64,000 bases of DNA from assembly GCF_039928515.1 (NCBI RefSeq), contig NZ_JBDSSZ010000112.1, one strand, 5' to 3'. Positions 8,376 through 15,704 of this stretch are shown here, in pieces (position 1 is the stretch's first letter; each line of letters opens with the position of its first letter). A program made the position numbers and the translations under genes. Origin of the DNA: Capsulimonas sp039928515. Its GTDB lineage: Bacteria > Armatimonadota > Armatimonadia > Armatimonadales > Capsulimonadaceae. The notes below the pieces were generated by a model that searched no databases, was not told the DNA's origin, and saw nothing but the letters and a program-made list of their open reading frames with translations.

Positions 8376-10040
8376 TCACGTCCCATTCTGCTCGCGCAGC
8401 CATTCCAGCAGGTCGCTGTTCTGCGCCCAGCTGCTGACGGCGAAGGCGAATCGGCGCAGCGCTTGCGTCAGCGCGTCGACATCGTCATCGTGCGCGGCGT
8501 TGGGGAAGCCGGTCAGGCTGCTGAGAAGCGCGTTGACCCAGGGAGCGATCAGCGGATGCGGCAGGTAGACGTTGCCGCTCTCGATCATCGGCGTCACGGC
8601 ATGAGCGCGTACAACTTTATTGCCATCCGGCTCGACGGCAATAATCCCAGCGAGTTCCTTCTGGAGCGAGGAGATAACTGCGGGGCCGTTCGCCTTATCT
8701 TCCACGAGCTTGGTCAGCGCGAGCGGCCATTTCTCCGTCATCGCGCGGACAGCGGCGATGGTCTTCGTAAAGTCCAGTCGCTCCAGGACCTGGTCAAGAA
8801 GGAAGGCGTCCGCCAAGAGCTGCGCCCATACCTGTCCCGCAACAAAGTCGGAGCCGATGCTGTCCTTGAAGGACATATCCCACGACTGGATTTGCTGGTC
8901 GAACTTCTCAGGCAATTCTACGACGGGGCAGTCGTAGAATTTGCCGTCTTCGAGTACGGTGGTGACGGGCGGATACTTGCCGAGCATGCCCTGCGGCACC
9001 CAGAAGCGCCACCAGTGCTTTTTGAAGATGATGCCGGCGGCGGGCCTTGGGCTTTGCTGATGCTGCCCGGCAAAGTCCGTCTCCCCTAAATCTTTCTTGA
9101 GCTTGGCGAGAACCTCCTTGGTGAACATCTCGCCAAAGAGCAGTTCGCCGTACTCCTGCCTCGGATCCACCCAGAACTCGGAGCGGTCGCTGTCGATCAC
9201 GACGAATGTGCGCGATCGCCTCTCCGGTTCAAACTCGGACGGCAGGCAAAGGTGCTCGAAGCCTCCTTTGGCCAGGATATGGCCGGAGAGGTCTTCCTCA
9301 TGGAGTCGCTGCATGATCACGACGCGCTTGCCGCCGCGCGGATCGTTGATACGCGTGGGCATCACCTTGTCCCACCAGAAGATTGCCTCGTCGCGCGCGG
9401 CTTTTGAGTGCATCTCCTTGGCGTTCAGGGGGTCGTCGACGACAATCTTGTTTCCGCGAAAGCCCGTTGCGCGGCCGCCGACGGACATCGAAAAGCGGAA
9501 GCCCGTCTCGCTGTTCTGGAACCAGGACTTTACGTTCTGGTCGCCCTTCATCTCCCAGGCGGGCGCGAACCAGTCACGGTACCAGTCCGAGGTGATGAGG
9601 TCGCGGCAGCGGACACTGTCGCGGATAGCGAGGTCTACCGCGTACGAGGAGAAGAGGCTGCGCTCCATCGGATTCTGGAGCCATTCCCATGCGGGCCAGA
9701 AGACGCTGACGAGCAGCGATTTCATGTGGCCTGGGGGGATGTTGATCAACAGATCGCGGATATGTCCGAGAGTGACTGCTTCCAGGTGGTCGCAGATGCA
9801 GTCCACGTGCCAGTTATTGATCAGCGGCATTCCCGGCTCGATGATATGCCAGGAGTGTTGGACAAAATCACGCAGGTGAGCACGGGAAGCAATAATGTTG
9901 CGACGCCGTCGCTCAGCGGCAAGCTGGGCCGGCGTCCAGATCGTCACGGATTTGCCGGCGTGGTCGACGGCGAGCGGCTTACTCGGCGGCGCCTGGCTCT
10001 GCGTCGCCGCCGTGGAAGATTTTGGCGTTGATGCTTTCAA
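8376..10040 (-). CDS. Terminase large subunit
   Basis: About 554 residues from a TTG start at 10040 (reading KASTPKSSTAATQ...), overlapping the TerS gene by 62 bases; GAGGA lies upstream. The ATPase domain has the Walker A variant 'LLINIPPGHMKSLLVSV' and 'GNKIVVDDPLNAKEM' as the Walker B region, followed by the coupling segment 'RGGKRVVIMQRLHEEDLSGHIL'. The C-terminal nuclease fold starts near 'QSWDMSFKDSIGSDFVAGQVW' and contains later acidic residues ('VEDKANGPAVISSL', 'AAHDDDVDALTQA'), matching the RNase-H-like terminase_6C class. It packages DNA into proheads and cuts concatemers. Confidence 0.9.
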   Translation of the reverse strand: MKASTPKSSTAATQSQAPPSKPLAVDHAGKSVTIWTPAQLAAERRRRNIIASRAHLRDFVQHSWHIIEPGMPLINNWHVDCICDHLEAVTLGHIRDLLINIPPGHMKSLLVSVFWPAWEWLQNPMERSLFSSYAVDLAIRDSVRCRDLITSDWYRDWFAPAWEMKGDQNVKSWFQNSETGFRFSMSVGGRATGFRGNKIVVDDPLNAKEMHSKAARDEAIFWWDKVMPTRINDPRGGKRVVIMQRLHEEDLSGHILAKGGFEHLCLPSEFEPERRSRTFVVIDSDRSEFWVDPRQEYGELLFGEMFTKEVLAKLKKDLGETDFAGQHQQSPRPAAGIIFKKHWWRFWVPQGMLGKYPPVTTVLEDGKFYDCPVVELPEKFDQQIQSWDMSFKDSIGSDFVAGQVWAQLLADAFLLDQVLERLDFTKTIAAVRAMTEKWPLALTKLVEDKANGPAVISSLQKELAGIIAVEPDGNKVVRAHAVTPMIESGNVYLPHPLIAPWVNALLSSLTGFPNAAHDDDVDALTQALRRFAFAVSSWAQNSDLLEWLREQNGT

Positions 10041-10653
10041 GAGCGGCTAATTCCTCATCGCTGAGAACGGCAAGCTCGGGAGGCGGCGTTTCATTGACAA
10101 ACGAAACCGGCCCGCCGTCTTTGCCCGTCAGTTCCCGGCGATTGGTGAACATGCCGCCGCGTTCTTTCGCCGCCTGCTCGATCGCCTGCATCAGCATGCC
10201 TTTGTTGCCCGCCTCTTTGGACTGATCCACAACGCTTTGAAGCTCTCGAAGGCGAACCGCCTGATGGGCGATCGGGATATCGTCGACGCGTTCGACGAAA
10301 AGCCGCCGGCGCTCGGCGAACAAGGCTTTCAGATCGTCAGGAAGCTCTTTGTCGCCTTGCGCAGTGTGGGGGTTGTAGCGGTTGATGGTGGACTTGGCCA
10401 CGTCACGGCCGTCCCAAAGCTCGGCGATCTCTTTCTGGATCTCGGAAGGCCCCGCCCACTGGGCGAGGCGCTCGATGATATAAAGAAGGATCTCGTTTGG
10501 CAGGGCGCGCGACGGCTTCGGAGCGGCGATTGCTTCCGGCGCCGGATTCGCGGCCGCTTTACTTTTCGGAGCCGACTTAGCAGGTACTTTCACCGCGACG
10601 GCACTGGCGGTTTTACGAGGACGCCCCCGCTTGGGTGGTTCAGCCATAGTCAT
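9979..10653 (-). CDS. Terminase small subunit (DUF2280-like)
   Basis: 224 residues; starts at 10653 or, two codons later, at 10647, after an AGGGG site. A K/P/A-rich basic N-terminus (about 50 residues) precedes 'ALPNEILLYIIERLAQWAGPSEIQKEIAELW', which matches the N-terminal DNA-binding region of DUF2280 small terminases; a 'INRYNPHT' segment and a long helix 'LKALFAERRRLFVERVDDIPIAHQAVRLREL' follow. The C-terminus is acidic and overlaps the start of the large subunit. Adjacent TerL confirms the role. Confidence 0.75.
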   Translation of the reverse strand: MTMAEPPKRGRPRKTASAVAVKVPAKSAPKSKAAANPAPEAIAAPKPSRALPNEILLYIIERLAQWAGPSEIQKEIAELWDGRDVAKSTINRYNPHTAQGDKELPDDLKALFAERRRLFVERVDDIPIAHQAVRLRELQSVVDQSKEAGNKGMLMQAIEQAAKERGGMFTNRRELTGKDGGPVSFVNETPPPELAVLSDEELAALESINAKIFHGGDAEPGAAE

Positions 10654-10660
10654 TCAGCCC

Positions 10661-11317
10661 CTAAACGAGACGCAGGCAGTTACCGCACGCCGCTTTGATC
10701 TGAGCCGCGCCGATCAGCGGCGGCAGGTTCGCGACCCGCACGAGCTCAGCGGTCGCGCCGGCGGCGGCGCCTGGGCCGTAGCGCTCAACGACGCCAACAA
10801 ACTCCTCAACGTCATGGCCCACGAGCGTCAGGACCGGATTGCCCGTTTCCTTGTTGAACGCGAGGCCGCCGTCTTTATCCCGCTTGTGGGCGATATGGTA
10901 TAGCTCGTGGTCGATCAGAGCGCAGAAATTGATGTCCGGATTCTCGGCGGCGTACACGGCGTCCAGCGTGATGAGGTATTCGATGTTGCGGCCGAACCAT
11001 TGATCCATCTGAAGGTCATGGCGGGCCTTCGCCCATTTATTGCCCTGGCTGATCGGCTTCTCGGTCATACCGGCGACGGCGTGGCCACCGCGCGAGTTCG
11101 GCGCGTTGGTCCACAGAAACGCGAGCGACGCGTCTCGCAGATGCTTGTGCGCGGGATTGAAGAGCGGACCGGCTTCACTCAGGATCGCGCGCTTCACCCA
11201 TTCGAGCAGATCGTCGTCTGGCTTGAAGCCGACGTGCATGCGGCTATGCTGAAGATGATCCGGCGGCATCGGCCGCTGAAGGATTGCGCGCTCGATTTGT
11301 CTTTGTGTTGCCGGCAT
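10661..11317 (-). CDS. Putative phage metallopeptidase
   Basis: About 218 residues from ATG 11317; a GTG three codons earlier is possible. The key segment is 'FCALIDHELYHIAHKRDKDG', an H-E-L-x-H zinc-binding helix, followed by 'LTLVGHDVEEFVGVVERYG' which supplies further H/E ligands. This pattern matches the family annotated as putative phage metallopeptidase, often encoded beside terminase. Substrate unknown. It ends just before TerS. Confidence 0.7.
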   Translation of the reverse strand: MPATQRQIERAILQRPMPPDHLQHSRMHVGFKPDDDLLEWVKRAILSEAGPLFNPAHKHLRDASLAFLWTNAPNSRGGHAVAGMTEKPISQGNKWAKARHDLQMDQWFGRNIEYLITLDAVYAAENPDINFCALIDHELYHIAHKRDKDGGLAFNKETGNPVLTLVGHDVEEFVGVVERYGPGAAAGATAELVRVANLPPLIGAAQIKAACGNCLRLV

Positions 11318-11464
11318 TAGAGACACCGATCTACATGAGAGAAGCGGATCTGGCCCGGTACGCGCTGTATCTTCAGCGGGAGCGGGTAACGGCTTGCGAT
11401 CCGAGAGCTACCGCCTCACGCGTGCCTCGGATGCCAGGTAAATGATTGATCTACGACCGCTGAA

Positions 11465-11722
11465 CTACGCGTCAATGTTGTAGGGACGCCGGCGAGGTCT
11501 TTTGCGAGGCGCCGTGATGGGAGTCTGGTCGGCAGCGGGTATCAGCGGAGCGGCTGTCATATTTGCTTGCGGGGTATCGATGATCATTCCAGAAGGGGTC
11601 CGAACTCGGATCATCAAGGTTTCCGGCGCGCTAGCTGCTCGAAAGCTCGGAACCGTGTCCGGTTTGCTGAGCCACATCCCGGTGACCACGCCGCGAATTA
11701 CGACGGGTTCACCGATTTGCAT
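11465..11722 (-). CDS. Small hypothetical protein
   Basis: 85 residues, MQIGEPVVIRGVVTGMWLSK..., with GAGG upstream. The start overlaps the end of the preceding gene by 14 bases. The N-terminal half looks like a short beta barrel; the C-terminus is basic and proline-rich ('RKRPRRRPYN'). No family recognised. Confidence 0.5.
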   Translation of the reverse strand: MQIGEPVVIRGVVTGMWLSKPDTVPSFRAASAPETLMIRVRTPSGMIIDTPQANMTAAPLIPAADQTPITAPRKRPRRRPYNIDA

Positions 11723-12026
11723 ATCCGCCTCGCGCCTGGTGCGCCAGGTTCCTCGCCTGCCGACGGATCCGCTTGTTTCGCGCCGCGAGGTTCGTGACGA
11801 TGCCCGTCCACGTCGCCGGCGCTGTCTGCTCTGCCCGGGATGGACGTCGCTGACGGCGCCTCAGGATCGGCGTCGCCGGCGCGCGGTAGGGAACATAATA
11901 GGTAATAGGCATGGAGGCGCGAATGGATGCCCGCTCTCCGTCGCGAACGAAGGCCTGCGCGGCGGCTCCCGCGATCGCCAGCTGGACAATCGCCGCTTGC
12001 ATCGAACTGATTGAACGTGTCCGCAT
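11709..12026 (-). CDS. Small basic hypothetical protein
   Basis: 105 residues, MRTRSISSMQAAIVQLAIAG..., preceded by a good AGAGGATAGGGG site. A hydrophobic N-terminal stretch of about 20 residues (possible signal or membrane segment) is followed by a very basic region 'ILRRRQRRPSR'. No family recognised. Confidence 0.5.
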   Translation of the reverse strand: MRTRSISSMQAAIVQLAIAGAAAQAFVRDGERASIRASMPITYYVPYRAPATPILRRRQRRPSRAEQTAPATWTGIVTNLAARNKRIRRQARNLAHQARGGYANR

Positions 12027-12034
12027 GTCTGCCC

Positions 12035-12232
12035 CTATCCTCTGTAGTTCCAGGTCGTCTTCAGCTGGCGGTCCGCTTCGGCGCGCGCCGCGCGCTCACG
12101 GACGATCTTTCGAACACGATCCATCTCCGACGCCGCGTACACTTCGCTGCATCCCAGCCGGCCAGCGGCCGTGGCCGGCGAGATCTCCCGCGCCACCAGC
12201 TCTTCCCACAATTTCTGGGTCACTCGGGGCAT
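12035..12232 (-). CDS. Small helix-turn-helix-like protein
   Basis: 65 residues, MPRVTQKLWEELVAREISPA..., with GGAG upstream. 'ISPATAAGRLGCSEVYAASEMDRV' has the spacing of a helix-turn-helix; the tail is charged. It is in the late operon just upstream of the terminase cluster. A DNA-binding role is a weak inference. Confidence 0.5.
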   Translation of the reverse strand: MPRVTQKLWEELVAREISPATAAGRLGCSEVYAASEMDRVRKIVRERAARAEADRQLKTTWNYRG

Positions 12233-12247
12233 GGGAGACTCCGGCGC

Positions 12248-12352
12248 TCAGACGGCGGCAGGCGGGTCGCCGCCCCCGGGCCAGATCGCCCAGACAATCG
12301 ACGCCGCAAATAAGATCAGCAAAATGAGAGATGGGAGGTAAGCAGGCATCAT
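12248..12352 (-). CDS. 34-residue single-span membrane microprotein
   Basis: Reading from ATG 12352 gives 34 residues starting MMPAYLPSLILLILFAASIV. One hydrophobic segment spans about residues 4-23 and the tail is short and G/P-rich. The stop of the upstream gene overlaps its start (ATGA-type coupling). The overlap and the clean membrane span argue that it is real. It could be a lysis accessory or an assembly factor; nothing in the sequence decides. Confidence 0.5.
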   Translation of the reverse strand: MMPAYLPSLILLILFAASIVWAIWPGGGDPPAAV

Positions 12353-12825
12353 GCCGCCGCCGATCGCTGGGCGACGCGGGAGTTCTGGATCATCTCGCCC
12401 ATAATGCCGTCGTGAGCGCACTTGAAGGGGAGTCGGTCAGGGTCTGGAAGCTGCTTGCCAAGCACACAAGGCTCAACAATCACATCTTCAGTGCCGTCAA
12501 TGACCGCGTGGTGATCGGAGATCTGGAGCTTGATCATCGGGATCTCGCGCTTAACGAGATTGGCGTTGCGATCGATCTCCGCCTGAGTATACGGTCGGTA
12601 TGCTTTTTCGATACCGCGCGAGGTGGAAACGGTCTGATATCCCATTCCTACTTCCAGCGCCGCGATTTTACGCGTCCCTTCGAACCGGCGGCTCAGCGGG
12701 GCTGCGTTCCAGGCGCGCGCGGCCCGCAGTTCCTTGCGGGCGCGATCGATGGGCATCTTGAGCAAAAGCGCCATCCCCGCCGCCGTCGCATTGGGGTAGT
12801 AGATTACGAATTGAGTAGCAGTCAT
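12349..12825 (-). CDS. Hypothetical protein of late operon
   Basis: 158 residues from ATG 12825 (MTATQFVIYYPNATAAGMALL); GAGG lies upstream, while a longer ORF start has none. The N-terminal part looks like a short helix-turn-helix ('YYPNATAAGMALLLKMPIDRARKELRAA'), then a 'YRPYTQAEIDRNANLVKREIPMI' segment that suggests a role in ordering DNA or protein contacts. No family recognised. It is the first gene of the leftward late block after a 600-bp gap. Confidence 0.55.
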   Translation of the reverse strand: MTATQFVIYYPNATAAGMALLLKMPIDRARKELRAARAWNAAPLSRRFEGTRKIAALEVGMGYQTVSTSRGIEKAYRPYTQAEIDRNANLVKREIPMIKLQISDHHAVIDGTEDVIVEPCVLGKQLPDPDRLPFKCAHDGIMGEMIQNSRVAQRSAAA

Positions 12826-13382
12826 GAGGGCCTCGCTTGAGGAAGAAGAAGGGCGGAGACAAAAATCAGGCAAAAAATAAGATGCACTTACGGCGGGTAA
12901 CCGTGAGTGCGTCCAGCAGCATCCGATCTTTAACGTCGAGATCTAGCGACGGCTTATGAATGATATCGGAGTGTTTAGCGAGGGCTTCCGGATTGGAACG
13001 CCCCCGCCTGTGGATCTGGGATCACGCGATCCGTTGGTGAGAAGGCAGGAAGATCAATTATTCATCGATCAATAATTCTGAAAAATCAATCGTAACAAGC
13101 GCTAATCTGTTGCGCCTCTCTCGTGGGGATCGATCTCCCCAGGGTTCGCCGCTGGAGCGGCCTTCGTTGTTTGTTCGGTTCAGCGAAGCGCGGGAGACAG
13201 TCCTGTCTGCAACCGGATCAAATTCGGAGCGGCGACCCTGTGAAAAGTACGACCGCCCCAATCGTCACATATTACTCCAGGAACGGCGAGCCTTCCAGGT
13301 GGTGAAGGGCCGTCCTCAATGCTGGAGTGATTAAATTATCGCATAGCGAACATCCGTTGTCTATAGTGAACGCTTAATTGGT
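12826..13382. other. Non-coding gap upstream of the late operon
   Basis: No convincing gene lies here. Short ORFs on the plus strand lack ribosome sites and have shadow-like composition. The gap holds one copy of the 20-bp palindrome (13057-13076) and several GC-rich short inverted repeats, including GGGGATCGATCTCCCC near 13127. It is the likely place for the late promoter, but no near-consensus -35/-10 pair was found. Confidence 0.5.
13057..13076. repeat. Palindrome copy 3
   Basis: ATTATTCATCGATCAATAAT, extended by one further A/T pair on each side. It lies 232 bases upstream of the first late-operon gene. Confidence 0.8.
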
Positions 13383-13417
13383 ATGCTCAAAATGTGGACT
13401 CCCCACATTTTGAGCAT
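13383..13417. terminator. Strong 15-bp hairpin at the early/late boundary
   Basis: ATGCTCAAAATGTGG (13383-13397) and its exact complement CCACATTTTGAGCAT (13403-13417) are separated by 5 bases. A second hairpin, AGGCGGCTT/AAGCCGCCT, overlaps the stop codon of the gene ending at 13430. Together they probably end the leftward early transcript. Confidence 0.65.
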
Positions 13418-13429
13418 AGTAGGCGGCTT

Positions 13430-13921
13430 TTAAGCCGCCTTCAGCGTCTCCATCTCCGCTTCCAGGCGCTCGCGATACTCCTCGCAGGTACGCTCCGGGA
13501 TATTACTCGTCTCCGCCAGCTCTTCGACGGTTGGACGGGTGACGAACATCCGGCCGCTGGTCCGCCGATTGTTATGATAGATGTAATGTTCTCGGAAAAC
13601 GTCTTCCGCGCTGCGGTACGGCAGAGGATAAGGCAACACCGCGTCTACGTTGACCGGTGTCGGACGCCCCATCGTCTCTTCGAGATGCTTCCGGTACCGC
13701 CGGCACGTGATCCGCGTCAGCCCCGACATCTGAAGCTCGCCCAGCGACGGACGAACGTCCGCCATCCCGTCGCGCGTCCGTCGATACACGATATACAGGT
13801 AATGAGCCGTAAAGACATCTTCGCGTTCGACATGCGGCGGAGGCGCAGGCAGCTCGCCGGTCCGCGCGGCCTCTTCAATTTGCTCCGGCGTGTGTGGTTG
13901 TCCAAACCCGGTCGATAACAT
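13430..13921 (-). CDS. Tandem-repeat protein, possible regulator
   Basis: 163 residues from ATG 13921, overlapping the stop of the DUF1643 gene (TGATG). It consists of two related halves: 'EDVFTAHYLYIVYRRTRDGM' continuing to '..KHLEETM', and 'EDVFREHYIYHNNRRTSGRM' continuing to '..ERLEAEM'. Each half ends in a predicted helix-turn-helix ('LGELQMSGLTRITCRRYRKHL' and 'VEELAETSNIPERTCEEYRERL'). It is the last gene of the early operon before the terminator and the late block, the place where phages often encode a late activator. That role is inference. Confidence 0.55.
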   Translation of the reverse strand: MLSTGFGQPHTPEQIEEAARTGELPAPPPHVEREDVFTAHYLYIVYRRTRDGMADVRPSLGELQMSGLTRITCRRYRKHLEETMGRPTPVNVDAVLPYPLPYRSAEDVFREHYIYHNNRRTSGRMFVTRPTVEELAETSNIPERTCEEYRERLEAEMETLKAA

Positions 13922-14433
13922 CAGAACTCCTTGGGCTCCAAATGCCCCGGCAAATACAGTGGGTGGCGCGGCTGCCCGTCTTTGGTGAGAGCCAGGTACT
14001 GAAGGCGAAAGCCGTTCGACGTCAGAAGCGAGTGGACAGCATAGCACCGCTCCATGTGCTCGCCGTGTGCGCCCCAGGCCGCAATGATGCCGCCGGCGCG
14101 GCCAGCCGCAGCGATCAGCTTCTCGTCGTTCTCCGCGCCGATCGGATCGGCCGCGCGCTTCATCTCGCGTGGATCCGTCGCTCGGTATGCGAAGAGGTTG
14201 ACCATTATCAACCCGCCATACCCCAGGCGCCGCGCGAAGCCCCGGCATTTGCGGATCGTGTTGTCATCCTCGTTTTCGTCAGCGGTCGATGGATTGAGAC
14301 CCACGAACATCAACGGCGCCTCCGCCCCCCACATTCGCCAGAGCGAGTAGCGATATCTGCGGTCCGCGCTGAACTCGGCGCCGAGTTCAATTGACCTGTC
14401 CGCCTCGGCCACTCTGTTACTTGATGCTACCAT
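13921..14433 (-). CDS. DUF1643 family protein
   Basis: 170 residues; GGGAG lies 9 bases before ATG. The DUF1643 signature is clear: 'RYRYSLWRMWG', 'LMFVGLNPSTADENEDDNTIRKCRGFARRLGYGG', 'VNLFAYRATDPREMKRAADPIGAENDEKL', and a late 'IAAWGAHG'. The family is common in phages and mobile elements; its biochemical function is not known to me. Length is typical. Confidence 0.85.
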   Translation of the reverse strand: MVASSNRVAEADRSIELGAEFSADRRYRYSLWRMWGAEAPLMFVGLNPSTADENEDDNTIRKCRGFARRLGYGGLIMVNLFAYRATDPREMKRAADPIGAENDEKLIAAAGRAGGIIAAWGAHGEHMERCYAVHSLLTSNGFRLQYLALTKDGQPRHPLYLPGHLEPKEF

Positions 14434-14698
14434 CGTTGCATTCTCCCTTCTGCGTCCGTGGCTCCCACTGAGCCTCGTCCATCACCAGCGCTTGAAGGCT
14501 CTGACCATCTGCCTGAAGATTGATCGCCATCTGGTAGATGTGCCCTGCCCGGGCGCGCTCAGCAGCGCCGTCGGCGAGCAATCGATGCGCTTGCAGCGAG
14601 GCGCAGTTGCGGCAGCGACGCCCGAGGCCCGCGATCTGCACGAGCAAAGGAACGTCGTATCCGCAGCCTGGGCACTCTTCCGTCAGCAAGATATTCAC
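14417..14698 (-). CDS. Small zinc-ribbon protein
   Basis: 93 residues from a GTG at 14698 that has AGGAG just upstream; an ATG nine codons earlier inside the DnaC-like gene is the alternative. 'CPGCGYDVPLLVQIAGLGRRCRNC' gives two C-x2-C pairs, a zinc ribbon. The rest is helical with no known domain. Overlaps the next gene by 17 bases. Confidence 0.6.
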   Translation of the reverse strand: MNILLTEECPGCGYDVPLLVQIAGLGRRCRNCASLQAHRLLADGAAERARAGHIYQMAINLQADGQSLQALVMDEAQWEPRTQKGECNDGSIK

Positions 14699-14699
14699 C

Positions 14700-15704
14700 T
14701 CACTCCTGTACTGAAAATGGATCAACGTTCTCGTCGTTGGCGTCGAACTCCGTCTGCCGGTAGTCCGGGCCGTCCATAACCACGTATGCGCAGAGCCCGA
14801 GCAGGCGGGAAACTGTTCTCTCGCCGTAGTGCGCCCGCAGCTGATCCTTCGTCAGGTTGGTTGTCGCAAGCGTCGTCAGTCGTCGCTCATAGCGATAATC
14901 CATGAGCTTGAAAAACTGCTCTCTGGCCCAGCCGCCGTTTTCGTCGGAGCGGATCGACTCGGCGCCCAGATCATCCAGGAGCAGCACATCCGCCGTCGCA
15001 AATTCCGTGAAGATCTGGAAAGATGATTGGGCGCAGCCGCCTCCGTTCCGATAGCTTTCCCGGTACTTGTCGAGCAGTTCGACGGTCTTGACGACCCGGC
15101 ACTTCGCGCGTTTTTCGCGGATCAGCGCCATCACCAGAGCGTACATGAAATAGGTCTTTCCCGGCCCCTTCCCCGGCGACGCCAGCACCAGGCCGTTGAA
15201 GCGAACGTTCCAGTCCCTCTGCCACTGATCCGCGATCTGGAAACAGAGCTGGTAGGCGCGCCAGTTCCACTGGCAATCCGCATCTGGTTTACGGAGAATC
15301 AGCGGCAGCCCAGTCTCCGCTGTGCTGAAGTTTGCCGTTAGCATCCGCTCGGGAATGCCGGCCGTCCGTCCGTCACGGCGGACGCCGTGCTCGCGAGCCT
15401 CCGCGCGGCGCCGCAATTCTTCCGGTGTCGGCGGCCCTTCGGGTTTACGCTGGCGCGCTTCCTCCAATCGGCGCATAAGGCCAGCTGGGCAAGTTTCCTC
15501 GAAGGGTTTATCTTCCGGCCGCGCAGCATTATCTCGGCCAAGGATCGGCTTCACGCCGCTTTCCTGGATCCACTGCCCGATTTGATCGAGCAGCGCGCCA
15601 CCGGCGGTTTCAAATTTTGTGTGCTGCTCAGATTTCGTGTGCCTGCTTGTGGGCTGACTTCCATGCGCCGGACGAGTCTGCTTCTCCCTGTTTGCCTGCT
15701 CCAT
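14700..15704 (-). CDS. DnaC/IstB-like helicase loader ATPase
   Basis: 334 residues. The C-terminal AAA+ domain has Walker A 'LASPGKGPGKTYFMYALV', Walker B 'ADVLLLDDLGAES', sensor region 'LTTLATTNLTKDQLRAHYGERTVSRLLGLC'. The N-terminal 150 residues are charged and lack a known fold. It follows the O-like initiator gene, overlapping its end, as lambda P and DnaC-type loaders do. It most likely recruits the host DnaB helicase to the phage origin at 16317-16487. Confidence 0.8.
   Translation of the reverse strand: MEQANREKQTRPAHGSQPTSRHTKSEQHTKFETAGGALLDQIGQWIQESGVKPILGRDNAARPEDKPFEETCPAGLMRRLEEARQRKPEGPPTPEELRRRAEAREHGVRRDGRTAGIPERMLTANFSTAETGLPLILRKPDADCQWNWRAYQLCFQIADQWQRDWNVRFNGLVLASPGKGPGKTYFMYALVMALIREKRAKCRVVKTVELLDKYRESYRNGGGCAQSSFQIFTEFATADVLLLDDLGAESIRSDENGGWAREQFFKLMDYRYERRLTTLATTNLTKDQLRAHYGERTVSRLLGLCAYVVMDGPDYRQTEFDANDENVDPFSVQE

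Noticed and set aside
13100..13334. 74- and 67-codon ORFs on both strands in the 13 kb gap
   Set aside because: They overlap each other, lack ribosome sites and contain no recognisable pattern.
12826..13382. tRNA gene in the late-operon gap
   Set aside because: No cloverleaf with a T-loop GTTCRANNC and matching acceptor stem could be traced by eye here or elsewhere in the window.
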